NCBI GenBank assembly: GCA_002919305.1
Contig: PKFB01000080.1
Coordinates: forward strand, 124,001 to 188,000
Length of the DNA stretch: 64,000 nt
From: Actinomycetales bacterium
GTDB taxonomy: Bacteria; Actinomycetota; Actinomycetes; Mycobacteriales; Micromonosporaceae
Direction: 5' to 3'
Position 1 is the first letter of the stretch. Every line of letters begins with the position of its first letter. The notes beneath the pieces are model-generated. The model made no database searches and was not told the origin of the DNA. It worked only from the letters and a program-made list of their open reading frames with translations. This document shows, piece after piece, positions 27,696-37,211 of the stretch. A program made the position numbers and the translations under genes.

Positions 27696-30600
27696 CCCAA
27701 CAGCTGTCACGCGCGCTCCCGCGGCGTACCCCAGTCTTCTCACCGCAGGCGTTGGCCAGCATCCTCCGCCTGCCCGAGCCCACCGAACAGCAGAGCCGGA
27801 TCATCGCCGCCGGCATGGAGCCGCTCCTGGTGGTGGCGGGTGCGGGGTCCGGCAAGACAGAGACCATGGCGGCGCGTGTGGTGTACCTGGTCGCCAACGG
27901 GTTCGTACGCCCTGAGCAGGTGCTGGGGTTGACGTTCACCCGCAAGGCGGCCGGGGAGCTGACCCGGCGGATCCGGGAACGGCTCGGACAGTTGGCCCGC
28001 AGTCCCGACTTCGCCGACCGGCGAGGGGAGGGGCTGCTGGGGGAGCCAACGGTGCTCACATACCACGCGTACGCGGCCCGGGTAGCGGCCGAGCATGGGC
28101 TGCGTGCCGGGTTCGAGCCAAGCACCCGCCTGCTCACCGAGGCCGCCTGCTGGCAGCTGGCCGACTCTGTGGTGCGTAGCTACGAGGGCGACATGTCCTA
28201 TGTCGACCTCTCACCGGCCACCGTCACCCGGGTGGTGTTGGAGCTGGCCGGGGATCTGGCTGAACACCTGCGTACCACGGAGGAGTTGGCCGACTTCACG
28301 GAGCGGTTCTGCGCCGAGGTGGAAGAACGCGACGGCACCCTGTATCGGAAGGTGGCCGACGTGTTGGCCCGGCAGCGGGCGCGGGCGCAGATTCTGCCGT
28401 TGGTGGAGGCGTACAACGCCCGCAAGCGAGCTATGGAGGCGATGGATTTCGCTGACCAGATGGCGCGGGCGGCGCTGCTGGCCCGGGATCACCCTGCGGT
28501 GGGGGCGATCGAACGGGACCGGTACCGGGTGGTGTTGCTGGATGAGTATCAGGACACCAGCCACGCCCAGGTGGTGCTGCTGAGATCGCTGTTCGGGGGT
28601 GGGCACCCGGTGACGGCGGTCGGTGACCCCTGCCAGTCGATCTATGCGTGGCGGGGCGCCAGCGCCGATACGTTGCGCCGTTTCCCTGAGGACTTCCCGA
28701 GCGGGTCCGGCGTACCCGCTCCGGTCCTGCCGCTGACGGTGAGTTGGCGTAACCGCCCGGAGATCCTGCGGGTGGCCAACGGAATCTCGCAGCCTTTGCG
28801 GGATCAGGGCCATCAGGTCGGTGAGCTTCGGTCGCCTCCCGGGCGACCTCCGGTGACCGGGCCGGTGGTACGCGTCGCGCTGCACGCCACCGTCACCGAC
28901 GAGGCGGAGTGGATCGCGGAGCGGATCGAGGAGGCCTGGCGACAGGCGCGCCGTCGATCGGGTGCCCCGGTGGGCACCGACGAGGCGAACACACCGCCCC
29001 CTCCCACCACGGCGGTGCTGGTACGCGGACGCCGACAGATCCCCCCGCTCCAGGCGGCGTTGCGGGCCCGTGGCCTGCCGGTGGAGGTGGTCGGACTCGG
29101 CGGACTGCTGGACACGCCCGAGGTGCGGGAGATCGTCAGCACGCTCCAGGTGCTGGCCGACCCCACCGCGGGAGCCGCCCTACAACGGTTGTTGACCGGA
29201 CCGCGGTGGCGGTTGGGGCCACGGGACCTGGTGGCGCTGTATCGCCGCTCTCGCCAGCTGGCCAAGCAGCGGCGGCGCGACACCGACCAGGAAGCAGTCC
29301 CCCACCGGCTGGACGAGGCCACCCTGACCGAAGCGTTGGACGATCTCGGGCCGCCCGAGGAGTACTCGGTGGAGGGATACCGACGACTGTCGGCCCTCGC
29401 GCGGGAGCTGCGTGGCCTGTGGTCCCGGATGGATCAGTCCTTGCCGGACCTGATCGCCGATGTCGAACGCACCCTCGGGTTGGATGTGGAGGTCGCTGTC
29501 CGGCCCGGTCAGGCGGCGGCGCTGGCCAGGGGGCATCTGGACGCGTTCGCCGATGTCGCTGCCCAGTTCGCCGCTGAGGCCGAGGCGCCGACCCTGTCGT
29601 CGTTCCTGGCCTTCCTGGACGCGGCGGAGCGTTCCGAGCGCGGACTGGAACCCGGCCATGTGGAGGTCACCGAAGGCGCGGTCCAGGTGCTGACCATCCA
29701 CGCCGCCAAGGGATTGGAATGGGACATCGTGGCGGTGGCCGGGATGTCGGACGGGGTGTTCCCGCCGCGACAGACCACCAGCCATTGGCTCACCCAACCG
29801 GGAACGTTGCCGTTCCCCCTGCGAGGCGACGCGGCCGGCCTGCCGGAGTTGTCTTTGGAGCAGGCCCGGGACCAGCGTGAGATCCGCGACGCAGTGGAGG
29901 AGTTCGAGCAACGCTGGCGGGAGCATGACCGCCGGGAGGAGCGGCGACTGGCGTACGTGGCGGTGACCCGGCCACGTCGCCTGCTGCTGTGCTCCGGGTA
30001 CTGGTGGGACGGTGTCGCCCGCCGCCCGCGCGGCCCGTCGGAGTTCCTGTCTGAGGTGCGTGACCACTGTCTGGCCGGAGCCGGCCAGGTCGACGTGTGG
30101 GTGCCAGAACCCGACAAGAACGCGCAGAACCCGATGCTGGCCCACCCGCCTCGGGCGGTCTGGCCCCAGGATCCGCTCGGGGAGCGGCGCGGCGAGCTGG
30201 AGGCCGCCGCGGCGTTGGTGCACTCCGAACTTAACCTGCTCCTCGGCAACCACGGCGCGTTGTCGCAACGGTATGGACCAGACTCTCCAAACCATCCGCG
30301 GGAGCCCCAGGGGGACGGGCCACAGGAAAACCCGCAGGAGGAAGCCGCACGGCAGGCCGAGGAGGAGGAAGCGCGGCGCTGGGCTTATGAGGTGGATCTG
30401 CTGTTGGCCGAGCGTGCCCGGAAGCGCCCCGGTCCGATGCAGGTGGGGATACCGCAGCAGCTGACCGTTTCCCAGTTGGTGCGGTTGCGTCAGGACCCCG
30501 AACAACTGGCCCGACACATCCGCCGCCCGTTGCCGATGCCGCCCGCGCCGCACACTCGCCGGGGCACCGCCTTCCATCAGTGGCTGGAACGCCGGTGGGG

Positions 30601-31084
30601 GGCGCAGTGGTTGGTGGATATCGACGATCTGCCCGGTGCGGCGGACGAGGGTGCCGCCGGTGATGAGCAGTTGGAGGCGTTGCAGGCGGCGTTCCTGGCC
30701 AGTCCGTGGGCCACGCGCGTACCCGTGCGCGTGGAGGTGCCGTTCCTGACTGTGCTGAGCGGTGTCGTGGTGCGGGGCCGCATGGACGCGGTCTTCGCCA
30801 CCGACGACGGCGGGTACGAAGTGATCGACTGGAAGACCGGTGTGCTCCCGGACGCCGAGGAGTTGAAAGCGGCGGCGGTGCAGTTGGCGGTCTACCGACT
30901 GGCCTGGGCCGAATTGGCCGGGGTGTCCCCTGACCGGGTACGCGCGGGGTTCCATTACGTCCGGGAAGGGATCACGGTCTGGCCCGATGAGCTGCCAGAC
31001 ATGCGGGAGTTGGAAGCGCTGGTCGGCGGTATCCCGGTGGTGCCCGTGGCGGAGCCGCCGAGCCCGGATGCGGCGGGGGAGTGA
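27692..31084 (+). CDS. adnB: AdnB, helicase-nuclease subunit
   Basis: Second AdnAB subunit, 1130 aa. Walker A VAGAGSGKTETMAARVVYL, LTFTRKAAGEL, VLLDEYQDTSHAQ, and HAAKGLEWD in the second RecA domain show an intact lead motor. The C-terminal nuclease has VIDWKTGVLPDAEEL near residue 1045 but no Cys cluster, as expected for AdnB. The ATG at 27692 overlaps the adnA stop codon (ATGA), giving tight 1:1 coupling; the longer upstream frame lies inside adnA. A charged Glu/Arg insertion near residues 870-910 is specific to this protein or its close relatives. Confidence 0.93.
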   Translation: MTQQLSRALPRRTPVFSPQALASILRLPEPTEQQSRIIAAGMEPLLVVAGAGSGKTETMAARVVYLVANGFVRPEQVLGLTFTRKAAGELTRRIRERLGQLARSPDFADRRGEGLLGEPTVLTYHAYAARVAAEHGLRAGFEPSTRLLTEAACWQLADSVVRSYEGDMSYVDLSPATVTRVVLELAGDLAEHLRTTEELADFTERFCAEVEERDGTLYRKVADVLARQRARAQILPLVEAYNARKRAMEAMDFADQMARAALLARDHPAVGAIERDRYRVVLLDEYQDTSHAQVVLLRSLFGGGHPVTAVGDPCQSIYAWRGASADTLRRFPEDFPSGSGVPAPVLPLTVSWRNRPEILRVANGISQPLRDQGHQVGELRSPPGRPPVTGPVVRVALHATVTDEAEWIAERIEEAWRQARRRSGAPVGTDEANTPPPPTTAVLVRGRRQIPPLQAALRARGLPVEVVGLGGLLDTPEVREIVSTLQVLADPTAGAALQRLLTGPRWRLGPRDLVALYRRSRQLAKQRRRDTDQEAVPHRLDEATLTEALDDLGPPEEYSVEGYRRLSALARELRGLWSRMDQSLPDLIADVERTLGLDVEVAVRPGQAAALARGHLDAFADVAAQFAAEAEAPTLSSFLAFLDAAERSERGLEPGHVEVTEGAVQVLTIHAAKGLEWDIVAVAGMSDGVFPPRQTTSHWLTQPGTLPFPLRGDAAGLPELSLEQARDQREIRDAVEEFEQRWREHDRREERRLAYVAVTRPRRLLLCSGYWWDGVARRPRGPSEFLSEVRDHCLAGAGQVDVWVPEPDKNAQNPMLAHPPRAVWPQDPLGERRGELEAAAALVHSELNLLLGNHGALSQRYGPDSPNHPREPQGDGPQENPQEEAARQAEEEEARRWAYEVDLLLAERARKRPGPMQVGIPQQLTVSQLVRLRQDPEQLARHIRRPLPMPPAPHTRRGTAFHQWLERRWGAQWLVDIDDLPGAADEGAAGDEQLEALQAAFLASPWATRVPVRVEVPFLTVLSGVVVRGRMDAVFATDDGGYEVIDWKTGVLPDAEELKAAAVQLAVYRLAWAELAGVSPDRVRAGFHYVREGITVWPDELPDMRELEALVGGIPVVPVAEPPSPDAAGE

Positions 31085-31644
31085 AGCGGCGCGATTACGC
31101 ACCGTTGCTCGCTGGGGCGGCTCCTTGTTGAACCTATTTTCAGGAGCGCGTCAGTAGCGCGCCTCTTTCAAAACCCGATTCTCCCCCCGATTCTCCGTGT
31201 GCTGTGATCGCGGCGAAACAGAACGCGCTGAGGATAACGGACTCGCAACTTTACGTGATATCTCGAGGAATTCTTTGAGCATTTCTCAGCGTTTTTTGAT
31301 GATCCGGACCGTGTCGGGAGAAGGGGTGGTGGAAGCGACGAGCCGGTCGGGTGCAGAAGCCGAACGGCACACAGGAAGTCCTGCTTGGACCCGTGCCGTT
31401 CGGCGATCGACGCAGATACACGCTCCGGCGTGGTGCTACGCGCGGTAGTGATCCATTCGTAATCGGCGTGTGTCAGGCAGGGGACACTTTATGAGGGGTA
31501 TTTATGTCAGCCTCGGACACGCCGTGCCGGATACCGTGCGGCCATCGCACGGTAGCACCGCCGGTCAAGCCGCACACCCCGCGTAGGGAACCGGCGAATC
31601 TCCTCAGTCGTCCATGACACTGAACAGCCTGAGAGAGGATCACG
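31085..31644. other. Intergenic region after adnB
   Basis: 560 bp with no convincing gene. It holds the long inverted repeat at 31359-31404. The region around 31190-31300 is lower in GC than its surroundings. Confidence 0.45.
31359..31404. repeat. 12-bp inverted repeat with nested hairpin
   Basis: GCCGAACGGCAC (31359-31370) is the exact reverse complement of 31393-31404. Inside the 22-nt loop, CAGGA (31372-31376) pairs with TCCTG (31379-31383). No T-run follows, so a simple terminator is unlikely. Confidence 0.75.
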
Positions 31645-31869
31645 ATGGGTAAGGGCGCGGCAACCCTGGCGGGATTACGGGAGATTGGGTTGGTCGTGGT
31701 GGTGGCCCTTATCGGCCTCGCTCTGGCCTTTGCGGTGATTCTCGTGCCGTGGTCCAGCGCCATTCAGCCCAAGCCCTCCACTCAGATCGCGGACGTGACA
31801 TCTCCTGAGGACAGTTGGCTGTCCCACAGACACCGACATGCGGAGATCGCCAGCCGAAGCCGGATGTGA
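31645..31869 (+). CDS. Small single-pass membrane protein
   Basis: A 74-aa protein with a short polar N terminus, one strong transmembrane helix (residues 15-35, IGLVVVVALIGLALAFAVIL) and a soluble tail. ATG start with GAGAGAGGATC upstream. The function is unknown. The helix and ribosome binding site support a real gene; the last 25 residues look unconserved and could be read past a once shorter end. Confidence 0.5.
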   Translation: MGKGAATLAGLREIGLVVVVALIGLALAFAVILVPWSSAIQPKPSTQIADVTSPEDSWLSHRHRHAEIASRSRM

Positions 31870-31991
31870 AGCCGCGTGGCCTGCGCCCGGTGGCTGGTTG
31901 ACTTCACGGTCTGCTGATGCGAACGCCCGGTACCGTGCTAGCTGATGAGCGTTTCTTGTGCCGCGTGGACCGACCTGGCGAGTGAGCGTCG

Positions 31992-32984
31992 ATGATCGAG
32001 CAGACCACACCCGAGCAGTCTGTCTGGGCGCGATCATCCGCCGACGATGTGTCGTTCATCGTGCCTCCCGTGCGGCCTCACGCCTCTCACGCTTCGGAAC
32101 CTGGGACTTCGGCGTCGACCGCTAGCGCTTCCTCGACCTCGACGCCGCGCCGGCTCAGCGTCGGCCTTTTCGCCTCAGAAGAGGAAAAGGAGGGTATACC
32201 GTCCCTTTCCTCCCTCATAGGGGGCGGTATGCCGAGCCAGCGCAGGATGCTGATGTGGTTCGGCGCCGCGGCGGGTGTGATCGTGGTCGTCGGCCTCGTG
32301 ATCGTGCTTGTCCTAACGCTGGCCGGGACCTTTGGCGGGGAACGCGCCTTAGGCGGTAACGGTCAGGAGGCGCCGCCCGAGGATTACGCCCCACCGTTGG
32401 CGCGGCTGTGTCCACCCCCCAGTGAGGCCCCCGCCCCCGAGAACCTGCAGCCGCCGGCGGTACCGCCTGGGCCGCGGACTGTTGATCACGATGCCGGTAT
32501 CTCCTACGCCCAGTACGGCGACCCGTGGCAGCCCTGGCAGGACAACTGGACCGCGGGTGAATTGGAGGTGCAGTACCGGGTCGGTCAGCACTTCATCACC
32601 GAGGTGTACCCCGGAGGTACGTACCACGCGTCGATCTTGTCTGGTTCAGTTCCCGCCACCGTGAATGACGGCATGCAGCTGGATCTGGAATGTGCCGGAA
32701 AACAGGTGGTCGCCGATGTGCGGGTTTCGTACTACCCACAGCCCAACGAGATGGAGACCATCCGCTCCGAGCTGACCACCTTGGGCGGGCGGCCGGCGTG
32801 GGTCAGCGTGTTCCGGCTGTATTTCAATGAGCCCGGGCTGACCGCTACCGATGAGTTGGTGGCGGTGGCGACCATTGATGTCGGCTCTCCCGAGGCCGCC
32901 GTACTGTATGTGTCGATCCCCGGTACGCACCGGGAGTTCGACTGGGTCGTTGAGGATGTGCTCGCCTCGGTCCGGCCGCTGTGA
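31992..32984 (+). CDS. Membrane-anchored protein of unknown function
   Basis: A 330-aa protein: Ser/Thr-rich cytoplasmic N terminus, one transmembrane helix (about residues 86-112, MWFGAAAGVIVVVGLVIVLV), a Pro-rich linker and an extracytoplasmic domain of about 190 residues with two Cys likely to pair. The domain begins HDAGISYAQYGDPWQPW and ends REFDWVVEDVLASVRPL. This layout is common in actinomycetes but the domain has no known activity. No lipobox or catalytic motif is seen. Confidence 0.75.
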   Translation: MIEQTTPEQSVWARSSADDVSFIVPPVRPHASHASEPGTSASTASASSTSTPRRLSVGLFASEEEKEGIPSLSSLIGGGMPSQRRMLMWFGAAAGVIVVVGLVIVLVLTLAGTFGGERALGGNGQEAPPEDYAPPLARLCPPPSEAPAPENLQPPAVPPGPRTVDHDAGISYAQYGDPWQPWQDNWTAGELEVQYRVGQHFITEVYPGGTYHASILSGSVPATVNDGMQLDLECAGKQVVADVRVSYYPQPNEMETIRSELTTLGGRPAWVSVFRLYFNEPGLTATDELVAVATIDVGSPEAAVLYVSIPGTHREFDWVVEDVLASVRPL

Positions 32985-33437
32985 CGCCCAGTGCCCTCTC
33001 GTCGATCCCGTCGGCGACGGGAAGACCGGGTTTCACCACCGATCAGAGACGGTGATCGGCCCGATCGTCCGATCGGTTGAGTGGGCGTGATGGGCCGGGC
33101 ACGCCCTGTGGTGTGACAGACGACACTGAGACGGTGGAGCGCGGTGGGCAGGACCATGGCTGATCTTGGTCATGGCGGATCTTGGCGGGTCTGGTACGCG
33201 GGCAGCCCAGCCACAGAATCTCGGCAGCGTGAAATCGCACCCGATCAGGACATGCCGCTGGTCGGGTACGAGTTGGTACACGGCCTCTGTGAGGAGATCA
33301 GTCGGGCGAAGGTTGGTGATATCTCCGTCTTCCCGGCGCTCCCGGAGGTATCGGGTTCGACCCCGATGAGCTGTGGCGACGCCCCCGGAGACGATGACGT
33401 GGCCGAGACAACGGCGAATACCCGTTAGGGTCAATAG
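32985..33437. other. Intergenic region with doubtful small ORF
   Basis: 450 bp. A 6-bp hairpin CCCGTC/GACGGG (33007-33021) follows the previous gene and may end its transcript weakly. A 94-codon plus-strand frame at 33144-33428 lacks a ribosome binding site and family resemblance, so I do not call it as a gene. Confidence 0.4.
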
Positions 33438-34748
33438 GTGGCTCGTCGCAGTATGAGAATTCCGGCTACCCGGTTCCCGGTCGAGCGGTTCACGCTGTCC
33501 AACGGTCTACGGGTCGTGATCGCCCCGGACCGTAGCGCCCCCGTCGTGGGCGTGGCCGTCGTCTACGACGTCGGTATTCGCTCCGAACCGGAGGGACGGA
33601 CCGGCTTCGCTCACCTCTTTGAGCATCTGATGTTCCAAGGCTCGGAGAACCTGGAGAAGCTGGCCCACTTCCGCTACGTCCAGGGATCGGGTGGCACCTT
33701 CAACGGCTCCACCCATCTGGACTACACCGACTACTACGAACTGCTTCCAGCCAACGCCTTGGAGCGGGCGCTGTTCCTGGAGGCCGACCGGATGCGCAGC
33801 CCTCGGATCACCGAGGAGAACCTCCGCAACCAGATCGACGTGGTTAAGGAGGAGATCCGGGTCAACGTGCTCAACCGGCCCTACGGCGGGTTCCCCTGGC
33901 TGCGGCTTCCACCGGTCATGTTCGACACCTTCCCCAACGCACATGACGGGTACGGCTCCTTTGAGGACCTGGAGTCGGCCACTGTGGAGGACGCCCAGGA
34001 CTTCTTCAACCGCTACTACGCGGCCAGCAACGCGGTACTCACCGTCGGCGGTGACGTGGACGTGGAGACGGCCATTCAGCTGGTCGAGCGCCACTTCGGG
34101 GACATCGAGGCCCGCCCCGCGCCGCCTCGGCCGAACTTCGATGAGCCGGATCTGGACGCCGAGCGGCGGTCGGCCTACACCGACCCGCATGCGCCGCTGC
34201 CCGCCGTGGCGGCCGCGTGGCGCGTACCCGATCCAATCGCTGAATTCGAGGCGTACCTGCCCTATGTGGTCCTGGCCGAGGTACTGACCGACGGGGACGC
34301 CTCACGCCTGGTACGGCGCCTGGTCCTCACCGATCGCAGCGCAAGCAGCGTGGGAGGCTACATCGGGTTCATGGGGGAACCGTTCGAGGTGCGTAACCCC
34401 ACCGCGCTGCTGCTGCAGGCGCACCTGCCCCCGGACGGTGACGTGGATAAGGTGCTACGCACGGTCGACGAGGAATTGGAGCGGCTGGCCACCGACGGAT
34501 TGGAGCCTGAGGAGCTGGAGCGGGTGCAGGCCCGGATGGCCACCCATCTGTTGCGGGAGAACGATTCGGTGCTGGGTCGGTGCCTACAGATGGCGGTACT
34601 GGAGCAGCAGCGGGGTGACGCAGGCCTGTTGGGTGAGCTGCCCCGCCTGATCAGTGAGGTCACTGAGGAACAGATCGTCGCGGCCGCGGCCACGCTGCGG
34701 CCTGAGCGGCGTGCGTCGGTCGAGGTCCAGCCAGGAGGCAAGCTGTGA
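33438..34748 (+). CDS. M16 zinc peptidase, catalytic subunit
   Basis: A 436-aa insulinase-family peptidase. The inverted zinc motif HxxEH is present as HLFEH near residue 55, and the EENLRNQIDVVKEEIR helix near residue 125 supplies the third ligand Glu. It contains two of the four homologous M16 domains, so it should pair with the next gene product to close a proteolytic chamber. GTG at 33438 or ATG at 33453 could start it. The 3-prime end overlaps the next gene by 4 bp. Confidence 0.9.
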   Translation: MARRSMRIPATRFPVERFTLSNGLRVVIAPDRSAPVVGVAVVYDVGIRSEPEGRTGFAHLFEHLMFQGSENLEKLAHFRYVQGSGGTFNGSTHLDYTDYYELLPANALERALFLEADRMRSPRITEENLRNQIDVVKEEIRVNVLNRPYGGFPWLRLPPVMFDTFPNAHDGYGSFEDLESATVEDAQDFFNRYYAASNAVLTVGGDVDVETAIQLVERHFGDIEARPAPPRPNFDEPDLDAERRSAYTDPHAPLPAVAAAWRVPDPIAEFEAYLPYVVLAEVLTDGDASRLVRRLVLTDRSASSVGGYIGFMGEPFEVRNPTALLLQAHLPPDGDVDKVLRTVDEELERLATDGLEPEELERVQARMATHLLRENDSVLGRCLQMAVLEQQRGDAGLLGELPRLISEVTEEQIVAAAATLRPERRASVEVQPGGKL

Positions 34749-36064
34749 GCCCGCGTCCCGTCCCCGACCTGCTGCCAGCGACGCAGTTGCGGCTGCCCGC
34801 GTCCGAGGAGCGGACCCTGGCCAACGGATTGACGATTATCGCGGTACACCGCCCCGCGGTTCCGTTGGTTGAACTGCGCCTGCGCATTCCGTTTGCACGG
34901 GCGAACCTGCCTCGGGCCAGCCTGCTAGGGCAAACCCTGCTGTCCGGGACCGAGACGATGTCCACGGTGGACATCGCCGCTGAGCTGCAGAAAGTCGGTG
35001 GCGCCCTGTCGGCCGGAGTGGACCCGGACCGCTTGGTGATCTCCGGTAACAGCTTGGTCAGCGGCCTGGATCGACTGTTGGAGATCCTCGCCGAGGTGCT
35101 CACCGGCGCGACGTACCCGGCGCAGGAGGTGGCCACCGAGCGGGATCGGCTCGCCGACCGGATCCGGGTGGCCCTGACGCAGCCGGCGCACATCGCGCGC
35201 AGCGCCCTGCTGCGCCGGATGTACGGCCGGCATCCGTACGCGGTGCAGACGCCGCGGCCGGAGCAGGTGCTCGCGGTCCGGCCCGGGAATCTGCGCAGTC
35301 TACACGCCGAACGGGTACGCCCGCTGGGCGCGACTTTGGTGCTGGTGGGGGACATCACCCCCGCCAAGGCGCTGGATTCGGCGGAGAAGGCGCTGTCCAG
35401 CTGGAACGGCAGCGGCAAGACGGTGGAGCTGCCGCCGGTGCCGCCGCTGAAATCCGGGCCGATCACCCTGGTCGACCGGCCGGGTTCGGTGCAGTCGTCG
35501 CTGCGGCTGGCCTTCACCGGGGTTGGGCGGTCGCACCCCGATCACGCCGCGCTGCAGTTGGCCAACCTGGTCTTCGGTGGCTACTTCTCATCCCGCCTGG
35601 TGGAGAACATCCGCGAGGATAAGGGGTACACCTACTCACCCCACGCCGTCATCGAACACTCGGTGGCCGGCACCGCGTTGGTGGTCTCCGCCGACGTCGC
35701 CACCGAGGTCACAGCGCCGGCGCTGCTGGAGACGTGGTACGAGCTGGGCCGGATCGCCTCCACACCCCCCACCCAGGAGGAGCTGGAGCAGGCACGGCAG
35801 TACGCGTTGGGCACCCTGCAGTTGGGGATCGCAACGCAGGCCGGCTTGGCCGGGCTGGTGTCGAATCTGGCAGGCTTCGGCCTGCGGCTGGACTGGCTGG
35901 CCGAGCACCGTCGACAACTGATGGAGGCGACGCTGGATGACGTGTTCGCGGCCGCGAGCCGTTACCTGGCCCCGGCGCGGGGGGTAACGATCGTCGTGGG
36001 GGACGCGAGCCAGGTCGAGCAGCCGCTGCGCCTGTTCGGTGAGGTCACCCTCGCCTCTCACTAA
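34745..36064 (+). CDS. M16 peptidase-like partner subunit without zinc site
   Basis: A 439-aa M16-fold protein. At the position of HxxEH it reads ARANLPRASLLGQTLLSG, so the zinc ligands are gone, while the C-terminal domain keeps the Arg/Tyr substrate-binding region (SSRLVENIREDKGYTYSP). Such active/inactive pairs form heterodimers, as in mitochondrial processing peptidase and bacterial paired M16 enzymes. GTG start overlapping the upstream stop, so equal amounts of both subunits are likely. A terminator-like hairpin follows. Confidence 0.88.
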   Translation: MSPRPVPDLLPATQLRLPASEERTLANGLTIIAVHRPAVPLVELRLRIPFARANLPRASLLGQTLLSGTETMSTVDIAAELQKVGGALSAGVDPDRLVISGNSLVSGLDRLLEILAEVLTGATYPAQEVATERDRLADRIRVALTQPAHIARSALLRRMYGRHPYAVQTPRPEQVLAVRPGNLRSLHAERVRPLGATLVLVGDITPAKALDSAEKALSSWNGSGKTVELPPVPPLKSGPITLVDRPGSVQSSLRLAFTGVGRSHPDHAALQLANLVFGGYFSSRLVENIREDKGYTYSPHAVIEHSVAGTALVVSADVATEVTAPALLETWYELGRIASTPPTQEELEQARQYALGTLQLGIATQAGLAGLVSNLAGFGLRLDWLAEHRRQLMEATLDDVFAAASRYLAPARGVTIVVGDASQVEQPLRLFGEVTLASH

Positions 36065-36089
36065 CACTGACCCAACTGAAAACGAGCAA

Positions 36090-36136
36090 CACCGGTGACG
36101 GCCCGGGCTCACAGGCCACCGTGGCCGTCACCGGTG
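36090..36136 (+). terminator. Hairpin after the M16 gene pair
   Basis: 14-bp perfect stem (36090-36103 with 36123-36136) with a 19-nt loop. No T-run; it separates the M16 operon from the Nudix gene. Confidence 0.5.
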
Positions 36137-36181
36137 ATGGGGTCGGTTGTCCGGCTTGCTGGAGATGAGCGGAGGATCGTG

Positions 36182-37132
36182 ATGACGATCACGGGCGGTG
36201 AATCAGTGCCGCCACGTGGTGGTTACGGTGGTTTGGTGTCCATACCCACCGCATCTCGTCCTGGCCCGACGCTGTCTCGAAGCACGATCGACCGGGCCGC
36301 TCACCATCGCTCTGATCCCGAATGGCTCGCCGCCGCCTGGCGGCGTGGACGAGTCTTGATCATTTCCCAGGGAAAGGCGCTGGTCACTGGTGATCCGCCG
36401 CGGCTGTTGTTCGTCACTCCCGACCAGGCCCCGGACAACGAGCGGTTGTTCCTGGGGTTGGATGTCGACCAGACGCCATACTTCGCGGTCGAAGGGGAAC
36501 TGCCCACCATCGCGGGGGCGCGGCCGGCGTCGCTGTTCGAGGTGGGACACCTGGTCGATGACCGTGACGCGGGCCTGTTGACGACCGCCATAGCACTGAT
36601 CAACTGGCACGCGCGGGCCGCGTACGACCCGGTCACCGGAGCGCCCACGGTGGTGGGGAACGGTGGGTGGACCCGGCAACCCCCGGATGGGGGACCGGTC
36701 AGCTGGCCCCGGACCGACCCCGCTGTGATCATGCTGGTGCATGACGGGGTGGCCGGACCTCAGGGGCGGTGCCTGCTGGGGCGTCAGGCCGCCTGGCCAC
36801 CCGGCCGCTACTCATGCCTGGCCGGGTTCGTCGAGCCCGGGGAGTCGGCGGAGGCCGCGGTGGCGCGGGAGGTGGCCGAGGAAGTCGGGATCGCGGTTCG
36901 GGATATCCGGTACGTGGCCAGCCAGCCCTGGCCGTTCCCTGGCTCGTTGATGTTGGGGTTCACGGCGGTGGGAGACCCGTCCTCCCCACTTGTGGTCGAC
37001 GGCATGGAGCTCGCCGAGGCCGGCTGGTACAGCCGTGAAGAGCTGAGTGGACCGAACGGGCCCCGGTTACCTCCACCCGCCTCTATCGCCCGGTACATCA
37101 TCGACGGTTGGTTGAGCGGGAACGCGTCGTAA
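36182..37132 (+). CDS. nudC: NudC-like Nudix hydrolase lacking the zinc ribbon
   Basis: A 316-aa protein of the NADH pyrophosphatase family, which cleaves NAD(H) and can remove NAD caps from RNA. The Nudix box GFVEPGESAEAAVAREVAEEVG is complete and the family signature SQPWPFPGSLMLGF is present. The four Cys of the usual zinc ribbon are absent: the segment before PRTDPAVIML reads DPVTGAPTVVGNGGW. The ATG at 36182 has GGAGG 7 nt upstream and is preferred over an ATG at 36095 that lies inside the preceding hairpin. Homodimer stability in the family depends in part on zinc, so the loss is notable. Confidence 0.87.
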   Translation: MTITGGESVPPRGGYGGLVSIPTASRPGPTLSRSTIDRAAHHRSDPEWLAAAWRRGRVLIISQGKALVTGDPPRLLFVTPDQAPDNERLFLGLDVDQTPYFAVEGELPTIAGARPASLFEVGHLVDDRDAGLLTTAIALINWHARAAYDPVTGAPTVVGNGGWTRQPPDGGPVSWPRTDPAVIMLVHDGVAGPQGRCLLGRQAAWPPGRYSCLAGFVEPGESAEAAVAREVAEEVGIAVRDIRYVASQPWPFPGSLMLGFTAVGDPSSPLVVDGMELAEAGWYSREELSGPNGPRLPPPASIARYIIDGWLSGNAS

Positions 37133-37211
37133 CGGTCGGATTAGCTACTGACAAGCTGATTCCGACCGTGCACGATGACATACTCCTGTCCCCGCGTACC
37201 GAGGAAGCCCC

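Noticed and set aside
33144-33428. 94-codon frame before the M16 genes
   Set aside because: No ribosome binding site, no recognisable pattern, and a competing frame exists on the other strand.
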